A stretch of 64,000 nt of DNA from Thalassotalea algicola. GTDB lineage: Bacteria; Pseudomonadota; Gammaproteobacteria; Enterobacterales; Alteromonadaceae. Below the pieces are notes generated by a model that had not been told where the DNA came from, did not search any database, and was given only the letters and a program-made list of their open reading frames with translations. The stretch covers positions 124,001-188,000 of the forward strand of contig NZ_JABBXH010000005.1 of the NCBI RefSeq assembly GCF_012932965.1. Direction: 5' to 3'. Each line of letters opens with the position of its first letter. Position 1 is the stretch's first letter. Shown here piece by piece: positions 9,516 to 17,690 of this stretch. The position numbers and the translations under genes are program-made.

Positions 9516-10068
9516 ATCTCAGTTTGAACTAGCCAAAAGCCCCCTAGGCTTAGTTGTTTTCTCCATAGTTGTTTTGTCTATAACCTACGACTTATTGTCG
9601 AGAGTAATAGTCGTTGAAGAATATATGAAGCAAAAAGCAAACTCAGTTTCTTTGAATGTTGTTAGTGATGGCCGTGTGAAGCTTGAGCAACAAATTACAC
9701 AAATAAATTCTGAATATGAACAATATTGGCGAAATGATGTTCTGCAAGCGAATACTGCAGAGCAAGATAGCTCTACTGAAGAACCAGCTAACCAAGAAAG
9801 TGGCTGGGTTAGTGTCGGTGACGGAGAAATTCGAATTAAAGCGATATTAAGTGAGACTCTTGGAGAGTCAAATAAAAAGCTTAAAATAGCGGTAATTAAA
9901 ATACGAGATAAAGCTAGTCAAACAAGTGTAATCAAGAACTACCGGGAAAACGATATTATTCTAGGGCACAAATTGATGATTGAGGGTAATACTCGCGTGG
10001 TACTAATTAACACCGATGATAATAGTAAGAAAGCTTTTGAAATGTATAAGACTAAAAAGACTAACTAA
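9502..10068 (+). CDS. gspC: GspC-like protein with HR domain, no PDZ domain
   Basis: This 188-residue protein starts with GTG at 9502. It has an N-terminal membrane helix (residues 15-33), a flexible acidic linker (80-100) and a C-terminal domain (105-185) whose pattern of an AVI strand followed by YRENDIILGHKLMIEGNTRVVLI resembles the GspC homology region (HR), the part that touches the secretin. The PDZ or coiled-coil end found in classical GspC is absent, so it is closer in size to PilP-type proteins. Position right before the secretin gene supports a bridge between inner and outer membrane. Confidence 0.62.
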   Translation: MSVIKSQFELAKSPLGLVVFSIVVLSITYDLLSRVIVVEEYMKQKANSVSLNVVSDGRVKLEQQITQINSEYEQYWRNDVLQANTAEQDSSTEEPANQESGWVSVGDGEIRIKAILSETLGESNKKLKIAVIKIRDKASQTSVIKNYRENDIILGHKLMIEGNTRVVLINTDDNSKKAFEMYKTKKTN

Positions 10069-10077
10069 GGTAACTAA

Positions 10078-12129
10078 ATGAATAAGTATATTGGCATAAA
10101 CAGCTGTATTTTTTTGGCCATAATGACTGTTAGCTGTGCTTCTAATAACGATCCTAAATTTTCACCTGAAAAGTCATTTTTATCCGGTAAGGAAGAAGTA
10201 AACGTTAATAATGCAGAACTAGTGTCGAAAAAGCAGAAAGAGTTAGAAAATTCAAAAAAGTATCGGTTTGTACCTCCTTTTAAAGTAGATAGTAGCTATG
10301 CGGATTCTGCTGAGGACATTATCAATGAGTTTAGCGAACTTAAGAATATATCATTTGCAGCAGATGACTTAGCATTAGAAAATCTTTTACACCTGGTGTT
10401 TGGAGAGAAGCTAAAGGTCAGTTATGTTATAGGAGAAAATGTAAAAAGCGATAGAAAAGCGGTTACATTAAACCTTCAGTCAGATGTTACCGAGCGCAAG
10501 TTGTTTTTACTTACAGAAGAGCTGCTTAATCAACGAGGCTATATTATTCGTTTTGATTCCGGCGTCTTTTATATTCATAAAAGAGAAGGAGCAGGGAATA
10601 ATAGCGATGTGGTTTACGGTTATGGCAAAAGCAACGATGATGTTCCTTCAACATCACTTGATATTATTCAAATGGTGCCGTTCGAGTTTGGTTTGCAAGT
10701 ATCTTTAGGAAATACACTTAGACAGTTGATTGGAATTCGAGCAACGACAGATCTTCAGCGTCAGAGCTTAACAATCAGAGGGAAACGCAAAGATATAATT
10801 AAAGCCTTAGAGTTTATCCGTTTGATGGATACACCAACGATGAAAAATCGGCATGTAGGTGTATATCAAAGTGTTTTTACTACCACGGAAGAGCTAGCGA
10901 ATAAGTTGGAGGAGCTTTTAAAACAAGAAGGTATCTCTGTTTCTTCTAATGGGAGTACAGAAAAAGCGCTTTCTATTGTAGCAATTGATAAACAAGGTAA
11001 ATTAGTTTTATTTGCAAATAATCAACAAATTATAGAGCGTGCAGTATATTGGGCTGAAGAAATTGATAAACCACTAGCGACCAATGAAAAACAATACTTC
11101 TTGTTTCACCCGAATTATGCGAGAGCAGTTGATATCGGAGAGAGCCTACAAGTATTGATAGGAGGTAATCAAACTTCATCTGTTACAAATAGCACAAGCC
11201 TAGTTGCAGATGATAAAGCTAATAAATCAAGCAGCAAAAATGCCTTGTCGGCTAACTCTAACGACATGCAAATGGTGGTAGATGAAAGAGCTAATGCAGT
11301 TGTATTTTATACATCAGGTGAACGCTACCAGCAAATTTTACCGTTAATCAAACGATTAGATGTATTGCCTAAACAAGTACTGCTAGAAGTCCTGATTGCA
11401 GAAGTTACTATGACGGATGAATTTAAACAGGGTGTAGAGTTTGCGTTTGCTAACGGAAATTACGGGCTTTCAACTGCTGGTGCGTTTATGGGAGAAGGTG
11501 GGTTTGGTGGCCTTTCGTATATCTTAGAAGGTACCAACGGGCAAGTGGCGATAAATTTACTGCAGACAAACAGCTTGGTTAATGTTTTATCTCGACCGTC
11601 TATTGTAGTTCGGGATGGTGTTGATGCCTCTATAAGTGTAGGAACTGACATTCCAATTATTGGTGAAACCACCAGTGACCCAATTAATGGCGAGAAACAA
11701 ACGACTAGCATTGAGTATCGCCAAACTGGTATAGAGCTCTCTGTAACTCCAACAGTAAATAGTCGAGGTCTAGTTATTATGGAAATAGAGCAATCAATTA
11801 GTAATGAACTTGATACGGGTTCGACTGTTGCTGGTAGTCCTTCAGTATTCGAACGAAGCATAAAAACTGAAGTGATTGCGCAAACAGGTCAAACGGTAAT
11901 GCTTGGCGGGTTAATCAGTGAAAATAAAAGTAACAAACAAACAAAAGTCCCGTTTTTTGGTGACTTACCATTATTAGGGGCGTTATTTAGAGCCGATACT
12001 GAAAGTGGCGATAAAACAGAACTTGTCGTGTTTGTAACGCCTAAAGTCATTGACTCTGTATCAGACTGGGAAGTTATTAAACGTGACTTTAATAACGCAC
12101 TTGAACAATTAACAATAGAAAAGTTTTAA
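10078..12129 (+). CDS. gspD: T2SS secretin GspD with lipoprotein signal
   Basis: This 683-residue secretin has a lipoprotein-type signal peptide (lipobox TVSC, Cys20), unlike the classical GspD that needs a separate pilotin. N0/N1-N3-like domains fill residues 75-420 with a Ser/Asn-rich insertion near 365-400. The secretin core follows (LEVLIAEVTMTD near 440; VPFFGDLPLLGALFRAD near 628-645). It forms the outer-membrane pore through which folded substrates leave. Being the last gene of the operon, with the S-layer-like gene 320 bases downstream, suggests that protein is its substrate. Confidence 0.93.
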   Translation: MNKYIGINSCIFLAIMTVSCASNNDPKFSPEKSFLSGKEEVNVNNAELVSKKQKELENSKKYRFVPPFKVDSSYADSAEDIINEFSELKNISFAADDLALENLLHLVFGEKLKVSYVIGENVKSDRKAVTLNLQSDVTERKLFLLTEELLNQRGYIIRFDSGVFYIHKREGAGNNSDVVYGYGKSNDDVPSTSLDIIQMVPFEFGLQVSLGNTLRQLIGIRATTDLQRQSLTIRGKRKDIIKALEFIRLMDTPTMKNRHVGVYQSVFTTTEELANKLEELLKQEGISVSSNGSTEKALSIVAIDKQGKLVLFANNQQIIERAVYWAEEIDKPLATNEKQYFLFHPNYARAVDIGESLQVLIGGNQTSSVTNSTSLVADDKANKSSSKNALSANSNDMQMVVDERANAVVFYTSGERYQQILPLIKRLDVLPKQVLLEVLIAEVTMTDEFKQGVEFAFANGNYGLSTAGAFMGEGGFGGLSYILEGTNGQVAINLLQTNSLVNVLSRPSIVVRDGVDASISVGTDIPIIGETTSDPINGEKQTTSIEYRQTGIELSVTPTVNSRGLVIMEIEQSISNELDTGSTVAGSPSVFERSIKTEVIAQTGQTVMLGGLISENKSNKQTKVPFFGDLPLLGALFRADTESGDKTELVVFVTPKVIDSVSDWEVIKRDFNNALEQLTIEKF

Positions 12130-12293
12130 CTTTAATCAAAAAAAACAAGTAAATTATGCTTTTGTTGATTCCAAGGGTTGAAATATTGCAGAATGTAAGT
12201 TAGTTTTCTATCCAAGTTAGGTTATGACATGGATGCACTAGTATAAAAATCAGTCAAGTTAATGATTTGCCGCTAAATCTGGGTAATAATTTC

Positions 12294-12321
12294 TTGACAA
12301 CTATATAGTGCTGCGTAAACT
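12294..12321 (+). promoter_or_regulatory. Strong sigma70-type promoter for the S-layer-like gene
   Basis: A perfect -35 box TTGACA (12294-12299) is followed after 16 bases by TAAACT (12316-12321), which keeps the T-A and final T of the consensus -10. The predicted transcript starts near 12328, giving an untranslated leader of about 125 bases. This separates the gene from the upstream secretion operon and fits high expression. Confidence 0.6.
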
Positions 12322-12335
12322 AGCTTAAGTTAGAA

Positions 12336-12349
12336 GTCGCTTAGGCGAC
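12336..12349 (+). promoter_or_regulatory. Hairpin at the predicted 5' end of the S-layer-like mRNA
   Basis: GTCGC and GCGAC pair around a TTAG loop within about 10 bases of the predicted transcription start. Hairpins at the extreme 5' end protect several abundant envelope-protein mRNAs (the ompA leader is the known case) from RNase E attack. This role is inferred here. Confidence 0.4.
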
Positions 12350-12351
12350 GG

Positions 12352-12383
12352 CCTAAGTGTTAATTTACCTAAGTGTTAATTTA
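12352..12383 (+). repeat. Perfect 16-bp tandem duplication in the leader
   Basis: CCTAAGTGTTAATTTA occurs twice without a gap or mismatch (12352-12367 and 12368-12383) inside the untranslated leader. It may be a recent slippage duplication or a paired binding site for a regulator of translation or decay. Confidence 0.9.
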
Positions 12384-12424
12384 ACGAAAATAAAATCTTG
12401 GGATATTATTTGATAATACTTCAA

Positions 12425-12436
12425 GTTTCATGAAAC
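12425..12436 (+). promoter_or_regulatory. 12-bp palindrome just upstream of the RBS
   Basis: GTTTCATGAAAC is a perfect palindrome ending two bases before the AAGG of the ribosome binding site (12438 onward). As DNA it could be an operator; as RNA it cannot form a stable hairpin without a loop. Function unknown. Confidence 0.35.
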
Positions 12437-12451
12437 AAAGGAAATTTTAAA

Positions 12452-13852
12452 ATGTTTAAAAAGAGTTTAATCGCTTTAGCATTAACAACTGCTTCAGCTG
12501 CTTCATTTGCAGCTGTTGATATTGAAACTGGTACTGAGGCTGCTGCACTTAACGTGTCAATTGAAGGTGCTGTTAATATGACTGAAGTTACAGCGGGTGA
12601 CGTTGTAGCTGTGTTAGGTGCTGAATATGCAGTTGGTGATATTATTACTTTCACTTTTGCTGGCGCGACTTTAGATGTTGCAACTGTACCTGGTACATTA
12701 ACAGCTGTTAATGGTACAAACGACCTTGACGTAACTGTAGGTTTATTAAGTGCTGCAGATAATGTTGTTACATACCGTGTAACAGAAGTAAAAGATAATG
12801 GTAATGCTACTCTTCAAAGTACAGTTCTTGCAACTTTTACTATCTCTAACTTAGAGTTTGATACTGCTACAGTTTTAGCTAACGCTAAAACAACAGTAAC
12901 TTATGCTGCTGAAACATCAACAGGCGTTACTATTGATGCAGGTACGAAATCTTCTGGTGATATGATCACAACACAAAAGCAATTCTCAGTAGATCGTTCA
13001 GCTGATAGTGACTTTGATGCAATTATTGATGTTGAAGAACAACGTCTTCAATTCACAGATAACGATGTTGTAGATCTAGTTGAAATTACTCTTGTAGATG
13101 ACGCTGGCACAACTGACTTTAATGCAACTGCTGCTACGTTCGATATCGTATTAAACGGTTCTTTCTCTTACTTAGATACAGATGCTAATACTGCTGGTAT
13201 CCAAACTACTGGTATTACTACATCTTCAGGTGCGATCGCTGCTGCTGATATTTTAGCTGATACAGTTACTATCAAAGGTGCTGCTGCTGGTACTGTTACA
13301 ATTACAATTGATGCTGACGCTGGTGCTCCAGCTGCATTCTCTGAAGCTGTAATTCCTACCATCGATTATACTGCAACGATTACAGTTGATTACACTGATT
13401 CAGGTACTGATGGTGCAGGTACAGGTGCTGCAGCAGGTGAAGCTACTGTTGTTACTGGTGAAGATGTTGGTGAGTGGGTATTAAATGGTTCAGTAATCGA
13501 AGTACCATACATGCCTATGGGTCCAAATACTCAACCGTTCTTACGTCACACTAACGATGGTTCACAATCAGGTGACATTACTTTACGTTACATGGTTGAA
13601 GGTGTTGATACTGAATACACTGACAGCGTAACGTTAGTAGAAGACGCTGCACCTGGTGTTCGTAACTTATTAAACGAAATTGAAGCTGCTTTATTAGCAG
13701 ACGGTTATGACCGTTCAGCTGCTGGCTTTAAAGTAGCGTTGGAGATTACATCTAACGTTCCTGCTGATGACGTTAAAGTTACTACTGGTGCTAAGTTCAT
13801 CAACCAAGAAAATACTGACCGTTTATCTATCGGTGTAATTTCTAGCAACTAA
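12452..13852 (+). CDS. Secreted acidic protein, candidate S-layer protein (Slr4-like)
   Basis: This 466-residue protein starts with a clear Sec signal peptide (KKSLIALALTTASAASFA, cleavage after residue 20-21). The mature part is rich in Ala, Thr, Val, Asp and Gly, has no Cys, very few Lys and Arg, and alternates short beta-strand-like segments, all typical of S-layer or Ca-binding beta-sandwich coat proteins. Codons are strongly biased to GCT/GGT/GTT/ACT-type choices, unlike neighbouring genes, as in very abundant proteins. A strong promoter, long leader and strong terminator isolate it as a single-gene unit. It follows a complete T2SS-like operon, its likely exporter. The Slr4 S-layer family of marine Gammaproteobacteria is the best candidate I know, but I cannot align it here. 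Another abundant secreted matrix protein is possible. Confidence 0.65.
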   Translation: MFKKSLIALALTTASAASFAAVDIETGTEAAALNVSIEGAVNMTEVTAGDVVAVLGAEYAVGDIITFTFAGATLDVATVPGTLTAVNGTNDLDVTVGLLSAADNVVTYRVTEVKDNGNATLQSTVLATFTISNLEFDTATVLANAKTTVTYAAETSTGVTIDAGTKSSGDMITTQKQFSVDRSADSDFDAIIDVEEQRLQFTDNDVVDLVEITLVDDAGTTDFNATAATFDIVLNGSFSYLDTDANTAGIQTTGITTSSGAIAAADILADTVTIKGAAAGTVTITIDADAGAPAAFSEAVIPTIDYTATITVDYTDSGTDGAGTGAAAGEATVVTGEDVGEWVLNGSVIEVPYMPMGPNTQPFLRHTNDGSQSGDITLRYMVEGVDTEYTDSVTLVEDAAPGVRNLLNEIEAALLADGYDRSAAGFKVALEITSNVPADDVKVTTGAKFINQENTDRLSIGVISSN

Positions 13853-13876
13853 TCTGATAAGGATTAATTAGCTTAG

Positions 13877-13904
13877 AAAAAAGCGAGCTTCGGCTCGCTT
13901 TTTT
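13877..13904 (+). terminator. Strong intrinsic terminator after the S-layer-like gene
   Basis: AAGCGAGC-TTCG-GCTCGCTT forms an 8-bp GC-rich stem with a stable TTCG tetraloop, flanked by A-run and T-run (stem extends to 12 bp). It lies 25 bases after the stop and should end most transcripts before the sulfotransferase gene. Confidence 0.93.
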
Positions 13905-13937
13905 ATTTCTACAAATAAAGTTTTAGGTTGTCGATAA

Positions 13938-15680
13938 ATGCGGTCGTTGAATTCTGTATATAGCGAAGTAAAAGAAAGTGTAGGCACAAAAGATTACAGC
14001 CGTGCTTTGGTGTTAATAAAAAATGTGTACAAAAAAAACGCTTTAGTAAGTGTTGCGGACCGATTCCAATTTAAGTATTTAGAAACATATTGCTACCTAC
14101 AGCTATCTAAAGCTGATAAAGCTGAAGCATCGATTTTAGAACGTTCTTTATATACTAAAGAACAGCAAGTAAAATTAGTAAATTTGCTTGCCGCTTATTT
14201 TAGCAGCCAGCAGACAGCTAACCTTATTAAAGCAGAAAATTACTTAGAAGAGAGTTGTAGACTAGACTGTAGCGTTAACAATGCTCAAATGTTATTTTCC
14301 TTATTTAAGTTCTATTCGGCAACTTATGATGTTCAGAATGCAGAACGTTTGTGGAAGCAATTGGTTAAGTGGAAAAACACCTTTGAACCAGCGATGTTAG
14401 AAAGGTTGGAGTATGCTAGTCGTCTTAACCTATCGACTATATTCAATGACACAATTGCTGAGCTTATTAAGAATTTTAGAATGCTATCTGAACAGGGGTG
14501 TTATACGTTAATATATACTTTGGCAACATTTAATCAAAAAGAAGAGGCTGAAAGGCTTTTAAGAGGTAATTCTGCTTCATCCCTAACTATGGAAGATGCC
14601 AAGTTATTGAAAGCATCTATTTTGTTTGAAGATAACGACTTTAAAGGTTGTTTTAAGCTGTTAAATAGCTTAGAAAATCAAACTGTTCAGAGTTTAAACC
14701 AAATGGCAAAGTGTCAGGAAAAAATGGAGCAGCATAATGATGCTTTTGAGTTATTTGAACGTAGTGCAAAGTCATATTTAGAGCAAAGTGCGAAATTTAA
14801 ATTTGCTAATATATTGAACAGCTATAAATCCTTAAACTTAAGTAAGATTCAAGCTAAAAACCAAGAAGGATTTGAATCGATAAATATAGAGAATAAAAGT
14901 TACAAACTTTGTTTCATGATAGGTTTTCCACGCTCAGGAACAACATTGCTAGAAAATATACTCGATAGCCAAAGTAGTATCTTCACATTGCCAGAACTTG
15001 GTTTGATTAATCGAGTTATTAGCATTTATCAGGCGGTTACGGATAAACCTTACCCTAAAGGGTTGGAATATTTAACCGAGCGTCAGAAGGCAGAATTAAG
15101 AGCTTACTATTGCCGCTTGCTAGCAAACATTATTGAATGTAGTGAGGAGAATATTGAGGATGAAATGTCATTAGTTATTGATAAAATGCCTTTAAATACT
15201 ATCCATCTACCTCTGATAAAAGTGCTATTCCCAAATGCTAAGTTTATATTTTCTGCCCGTCACCCGCTTGATGTTGTGTTAAGTAACTTTCAGCAGTTCT
15301 ATAATTTAAATCGTGAAATGTCATTTCTTATATCGCTGGACTCCACTGTTAAACGCTATGTTGAGGTTTTAGAGTATTTTGAAATGTGCAGGGCAGCTCT
15401 AAAATTAAACCTTTGTATAGCAAAATATGAAGATCTTGTGTGTAATTTTGATGCTGAGGTTAATAATATCTTTAAGTTTTTAGGGGTGGTACCATCAAAT
15501 AATTACAGGGACTTTAATAAACTAGCAAAAAATAAAACGATTAAAACCCCTTCTAGAAGTCAAGTTAACCAAGCAATCTATAAAGGCGCTACCTACAAGT
15601 GGCAAAATTACCAAGAACAATTAAACCCTTACATTGAACAACTGAAACCTGTGATAGATAAACTAAATTATTCTATTTAA
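13938..15680 (+). CDS. TPR-repeat sulfotransferase
   Basis: This 580-residue protein has an alpha-helical TPR-like N-terminal half (residues 1-300) and a sulfotransferase domain at the C-terminus. The PAPS 5'-phosphosulfate loop GFPRSGTTLLENIL lies near 331-344 and the 3'-phosphate motif SARHPLDVVLSNF near 438-450. Such enzymes move sulfate from PAPS to a hydroxyl on sugar or, in some TPR-linked and TPST-like enzymes, tyrosine. No signal peptide is seen, so it acts in the cytoplasm. It lies between the S-layer-like gene and the polysaccharide cluster; either could carry its acceptor. It is separated from the former by a strong terminator and is convergent with the next gene. Confidence 0.85.
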   Translation: MRSLNSVYSEVKESVGTKDYSRALVLIKNVYKKNALVSVADRFQFKYLETYCYLQLSKADKAEASILERSLYTKEQQVKLVNLLAAYFSSQQTANLIKAENYLEESCRLDCSVNNAQMLFSLFKFYSATYDVQNAERLWKQLVKWKNTFEPAMLERLEYASRLNLSTIFNDTIAELIKNFRMLSEQGCYTLIYTLATFNQKEEAERLLRGNSASSLTMEDAKLLKASILFEDNDFKGCFKLLNSLENQTVQSLNQMAKCQEKMEQHNDAFELFERSAKSYLEQSAKFKFANILNSYKSLNLSKIQAKNQEGFESINIENKSYKLCFMIGFPRSGTTLLENILDSQSSIFTLPELGLINRVISIYQAVTDKPYPKGLEYLTERQKAELRAYYCRLLANIIECSEENIEDEMSLVIDKMPLNTIHLPLIKVLFPNAKFIFSARHPLDVVLSNFQQFYNLNREMSFLISLDSTVKRYVEVLEYFEMCRAALKLNLCIAKYEDLVCNFDAEVNNIFKFLGVVPSNNYRDFNKLAKNKTIKTPSRSQVNQAIYKGATYKWQNYQEQLNPYIEQLKPVIDKLNYSI

Positions 15681-15687
15681 TGTGTTT

Positions 15688-16383
15688 TTAAAACGTATAG
15701 TCAAAGAGTGCTATATCTTTTTTGTATAGTTCACCAATGAATTCTTTAGATTCATCATCATAGAATTCTTTATACGATGGAGAAGGTTGGCTTTTCTTGG
15801 ACTTTTTAGGAAATAGCTTTTTCTTCAAAACATGAGCTAGTGAACCATCTTGGGTTTTATTTTTATGAGGGAGATCTAGTGGTTGGCCGCATAAAGTTTG
15901 AGTAATGGAAGCAAAGTCTTCTTTTAGGTTTTCAAATTTTCCTACAAAATCTACCATTAAATTGTCATTATTGTCGTAGATGAATTGATATTGTGGCATG
16001 ACATGCCTATAAATGCCGTTATGCTCTTTGTAATCATCTACGCCTTCTTCAGGGAAGTGGTTAAATAAGAAATCTTTAAATGCAAATTTGTGTTGTTTAT
16101 ATCTGTATTCTGAAACTAGTCTGTCCCATGGGTTTCTAACAATGGTGAACTTAAATAACTTACTTAGCTCGTCTTTAGTTAAGTAACCGTAGTCAAGGTA
16201 CTCTTGGGTTGTTAAGTGCGCTAAACGAGGAGGGCCTAATTCAGGGGTTGAATTAGGCTTTAGTAGCATTGCCTCACGTTGTTCCCAGCTCAGTCCTGCT
16301 CTCTCTAAAAATACCGACTCTATGCTTTGGCCAGCCGTCTTTGGAATGTGAATGTATAAACAGTTATCGAACGTAGAAATCAT
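15688..16383 (-). CDS. Sulfotransferase family 2 protein (polysaccharide type)
   Basis: This 231-residue protein shows the PAPS loop HIPKTAGQS (residues 12-20) and the 3'-phosphate motif VRNPWDRLVSEY (82-93), the hallmark pair of the Sulfotransfer_2 group that contains carbohydrate sulfotransferases. There is no signal peptide or membrane helix, so a nucleotide- or lipid-linked glycan in the cytoplasm is the expected acceptor. It is the last gene of a three-gene minus-strand set with a flippase and a GT4 enzyme (32-base gap to the flippase), which supports sulfation of the repeat unit before flipping. Confidence 0.85.
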   Translation of the reverse strand: MISTFDNCLYIHIPKTAGQSIESVFLERAGLSWEQREAMLLKPNSTPELGPPRLAHLTTQEYLDYGYLTKDELSKLFKFTIVRNPWDRLVSEYRYKQHKFAFKDFLFNHFPEEGVDDYKEHNGIYRHVMPQYQFIYDNNDNLMVDFVGKFENLKEDFASITQTLCGQPLDLPHKNKTQDGSLAHVLKKKLFPKKSKKSQPSPSYKEFYDDESKEFIGELYKKDIALFDYTF

Positions 16384-16415
16384 GGGTTAATACTAATTAA
16401 AAATTTTGGCGTATT

Positions 16416-17687
16416 TTAACGTAAAGCCTTTGTGTTATATACTTTTTTGTTAACAAAATAATAGCTTAAAAGGTTTTGACTAGCTATTGCTATGGTCGTC
16501 GTTATTGCTGCTCCAAGTGCTTTATATTCGGGAATTAAAATAAATGCTAATGCCAGAGTTAATATAGCGATAAATAAGCTGTTATTTCGGTGTAGTTTTT
16601 CGTGCCCAGTCATAATAAGCAAATTAACAGCAGATCCTGTTGATAGGTTAATAAACTGTCCTAGCACTAGAACTTGAAGCCAAACGACACCTTGGCTGTA
16701 TGTTGGGCCAAATATATTGAGTATAAATTCAGCGAATGTAATGGCAATAACACTACTGAATATTGCTATACCAATAAGTAACTTTTGAATATTTTTGACC
16801 AATGACTTTAGCTGCTGTATCTCTCCGTTTGCATAAAGTTGAGCAAATTTTGGGGCGTTTACTGCATTGATTGCCACGAGGAAAAATGGCATCAATAACG
16901 ACACTTTCAATGCTATGTAATAAACCCCTACATCGCTTGCATCAGTATGTTTTGCTAGGAACAGCGTAGAAAATTGTTGGATGGTTATCGCAACAAGTGA
17001 AACTACCCATAGGGACGCACCGCTATTTAACAATGATTTTAATTGAGCTTTATCTGTAATTAGGTTAAAACTTTCTATCCTGCAGCATTTAAAAAAACTT
17101 AGAGTACAGGCTAAACAATTTGATATAAACACTAGTTTAATTAATGCCTGAGCACTTGTTGGTGAGGTAATTAAAATAAGCACTGTTGAAAAAGATAAAG
17201 TGAATAACCCACTAAAGATTAATGACAGACTTGCTTGCTGTACTCCTCTAAGCATTCCAGAATTTATCGCTAAGAAAACAGAGGGAAGTATCATAATCGC
17301 AATGTATGAACTTAAAGAGCCCAAATCCTTTTTATTAAAAATATAGGTAAGTGTACTCTCTCCAATTAGGTAGAAAACCCAACTGATGGATAAACTTATG
17401 GTTAACGAGACTAAAAGTGCTGTGTAGTAAAAATTAGGGTGGCTATTATTTTTAAACCAAAGCGCGCTGCGTTTTATAATTGCTGTATCAAGCCCAAATT
17501 TACAGGTGGTTGCTAAAACAATAATTAACAGTTGGACAATAGAAAATAGCCCAAATTCATGGGGAGTAAGGTGCAGGGTTGCTGAATAATTAAATAGTAA
17601 GCTTATGGCTGCCGTTGCAATTTTTATTGCTAGGGGTAGTGCTGACTTTCGGATAAGCGTCTTTTTGGAATCGATTTTTTCAGACAT
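16416..17687 (-). CDS. Polysaccharide repeat-unit flippase (Wzx-like)
   Basis: This 423-residue polytopic protein with about 12 hydrophobic helices begins with a Lys-rich cytoplasmic tail and the typical family pattern ALPLAIKIATAAISLLFNY followed by EFGLFSIVQLL. It belongs to the MOP/Wzx superfamily that moves undecaprenyl-linked oligosaccharides across the inner membrane. It sits 3 bases after the GT4 gene and upstream of a sulfotransferase. A Wzy-like and a Wzz-like gene lie nearby on the other strand, which completes a Wzx/Wzy pathway. Substrate is unknown. Confidence 0.82.
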   Translation of the reverse strand: MSEKIDSKKTLIRKSALPLAIKIATAAISLLFNYSATLHLTPHEFGLFSIVQLLIIVLATTCKFGLDTAIIKRSALWFKNNSHPNFYYTALLVSLTISLSISWVFYLIGESTLTYIFNKKDLGSLSSYIAIMILPSVFLAINSGMLRGVQQASLSLIFSGLFTLSFSTVLILITSPTSAQALIKLVFISNCLACTLSFFKCCRIESFNLITDKAQLKSLLNSGASLWVVSLVAITIQQFSTLFLAKHTDASDVGVYYIALKVSLLMPFFLVAINAVNAPKFAQLYANGEIQQLKSLVKNIQKLLIGIAIFSSVIAITFAEFILNIFGPTYSQGVVWLQVLVLGQFINLSTGSAVNLLIMTGHEKLHRNNSLFIAILTLALAFILIPEYKALGAAITTTIAIASQNLLSYYFVNKKVYNTKALR

Positions 17688-17690
17688 TTT

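Larger units (their letters stand above)
12130..12451 (+). other. Gene-free leader region of the S-layer-like gene
   Basis: This 322-base stretch holds no convincing gene. It has a sigma70-type promoter (12294-12321), a short hairpin at the predicted 5' end of the mRNA (12336-12349), a perfect 16-bp tandem duplication (12352-12383), a 12-bp palindrome (12425-12436) and a ribosome binding site AGGA at 12439-12442. The run of A bases after gspD (12135-12150) with a later CTTTTGTTGATT could form a weak terminator. Confidence 0.6.

Noticed and set aside
2109-12129. MSHA or type IV pilus operon instead of T2SS
   Set aside because: GspG with the DPWGNPY/Ca-binding end, four minor pseudopilins H-I-J-K and a GspK-type protein lacking Glu5 point to T2SS; there is no pilT-like retraction ATPase or MSHA pilin.
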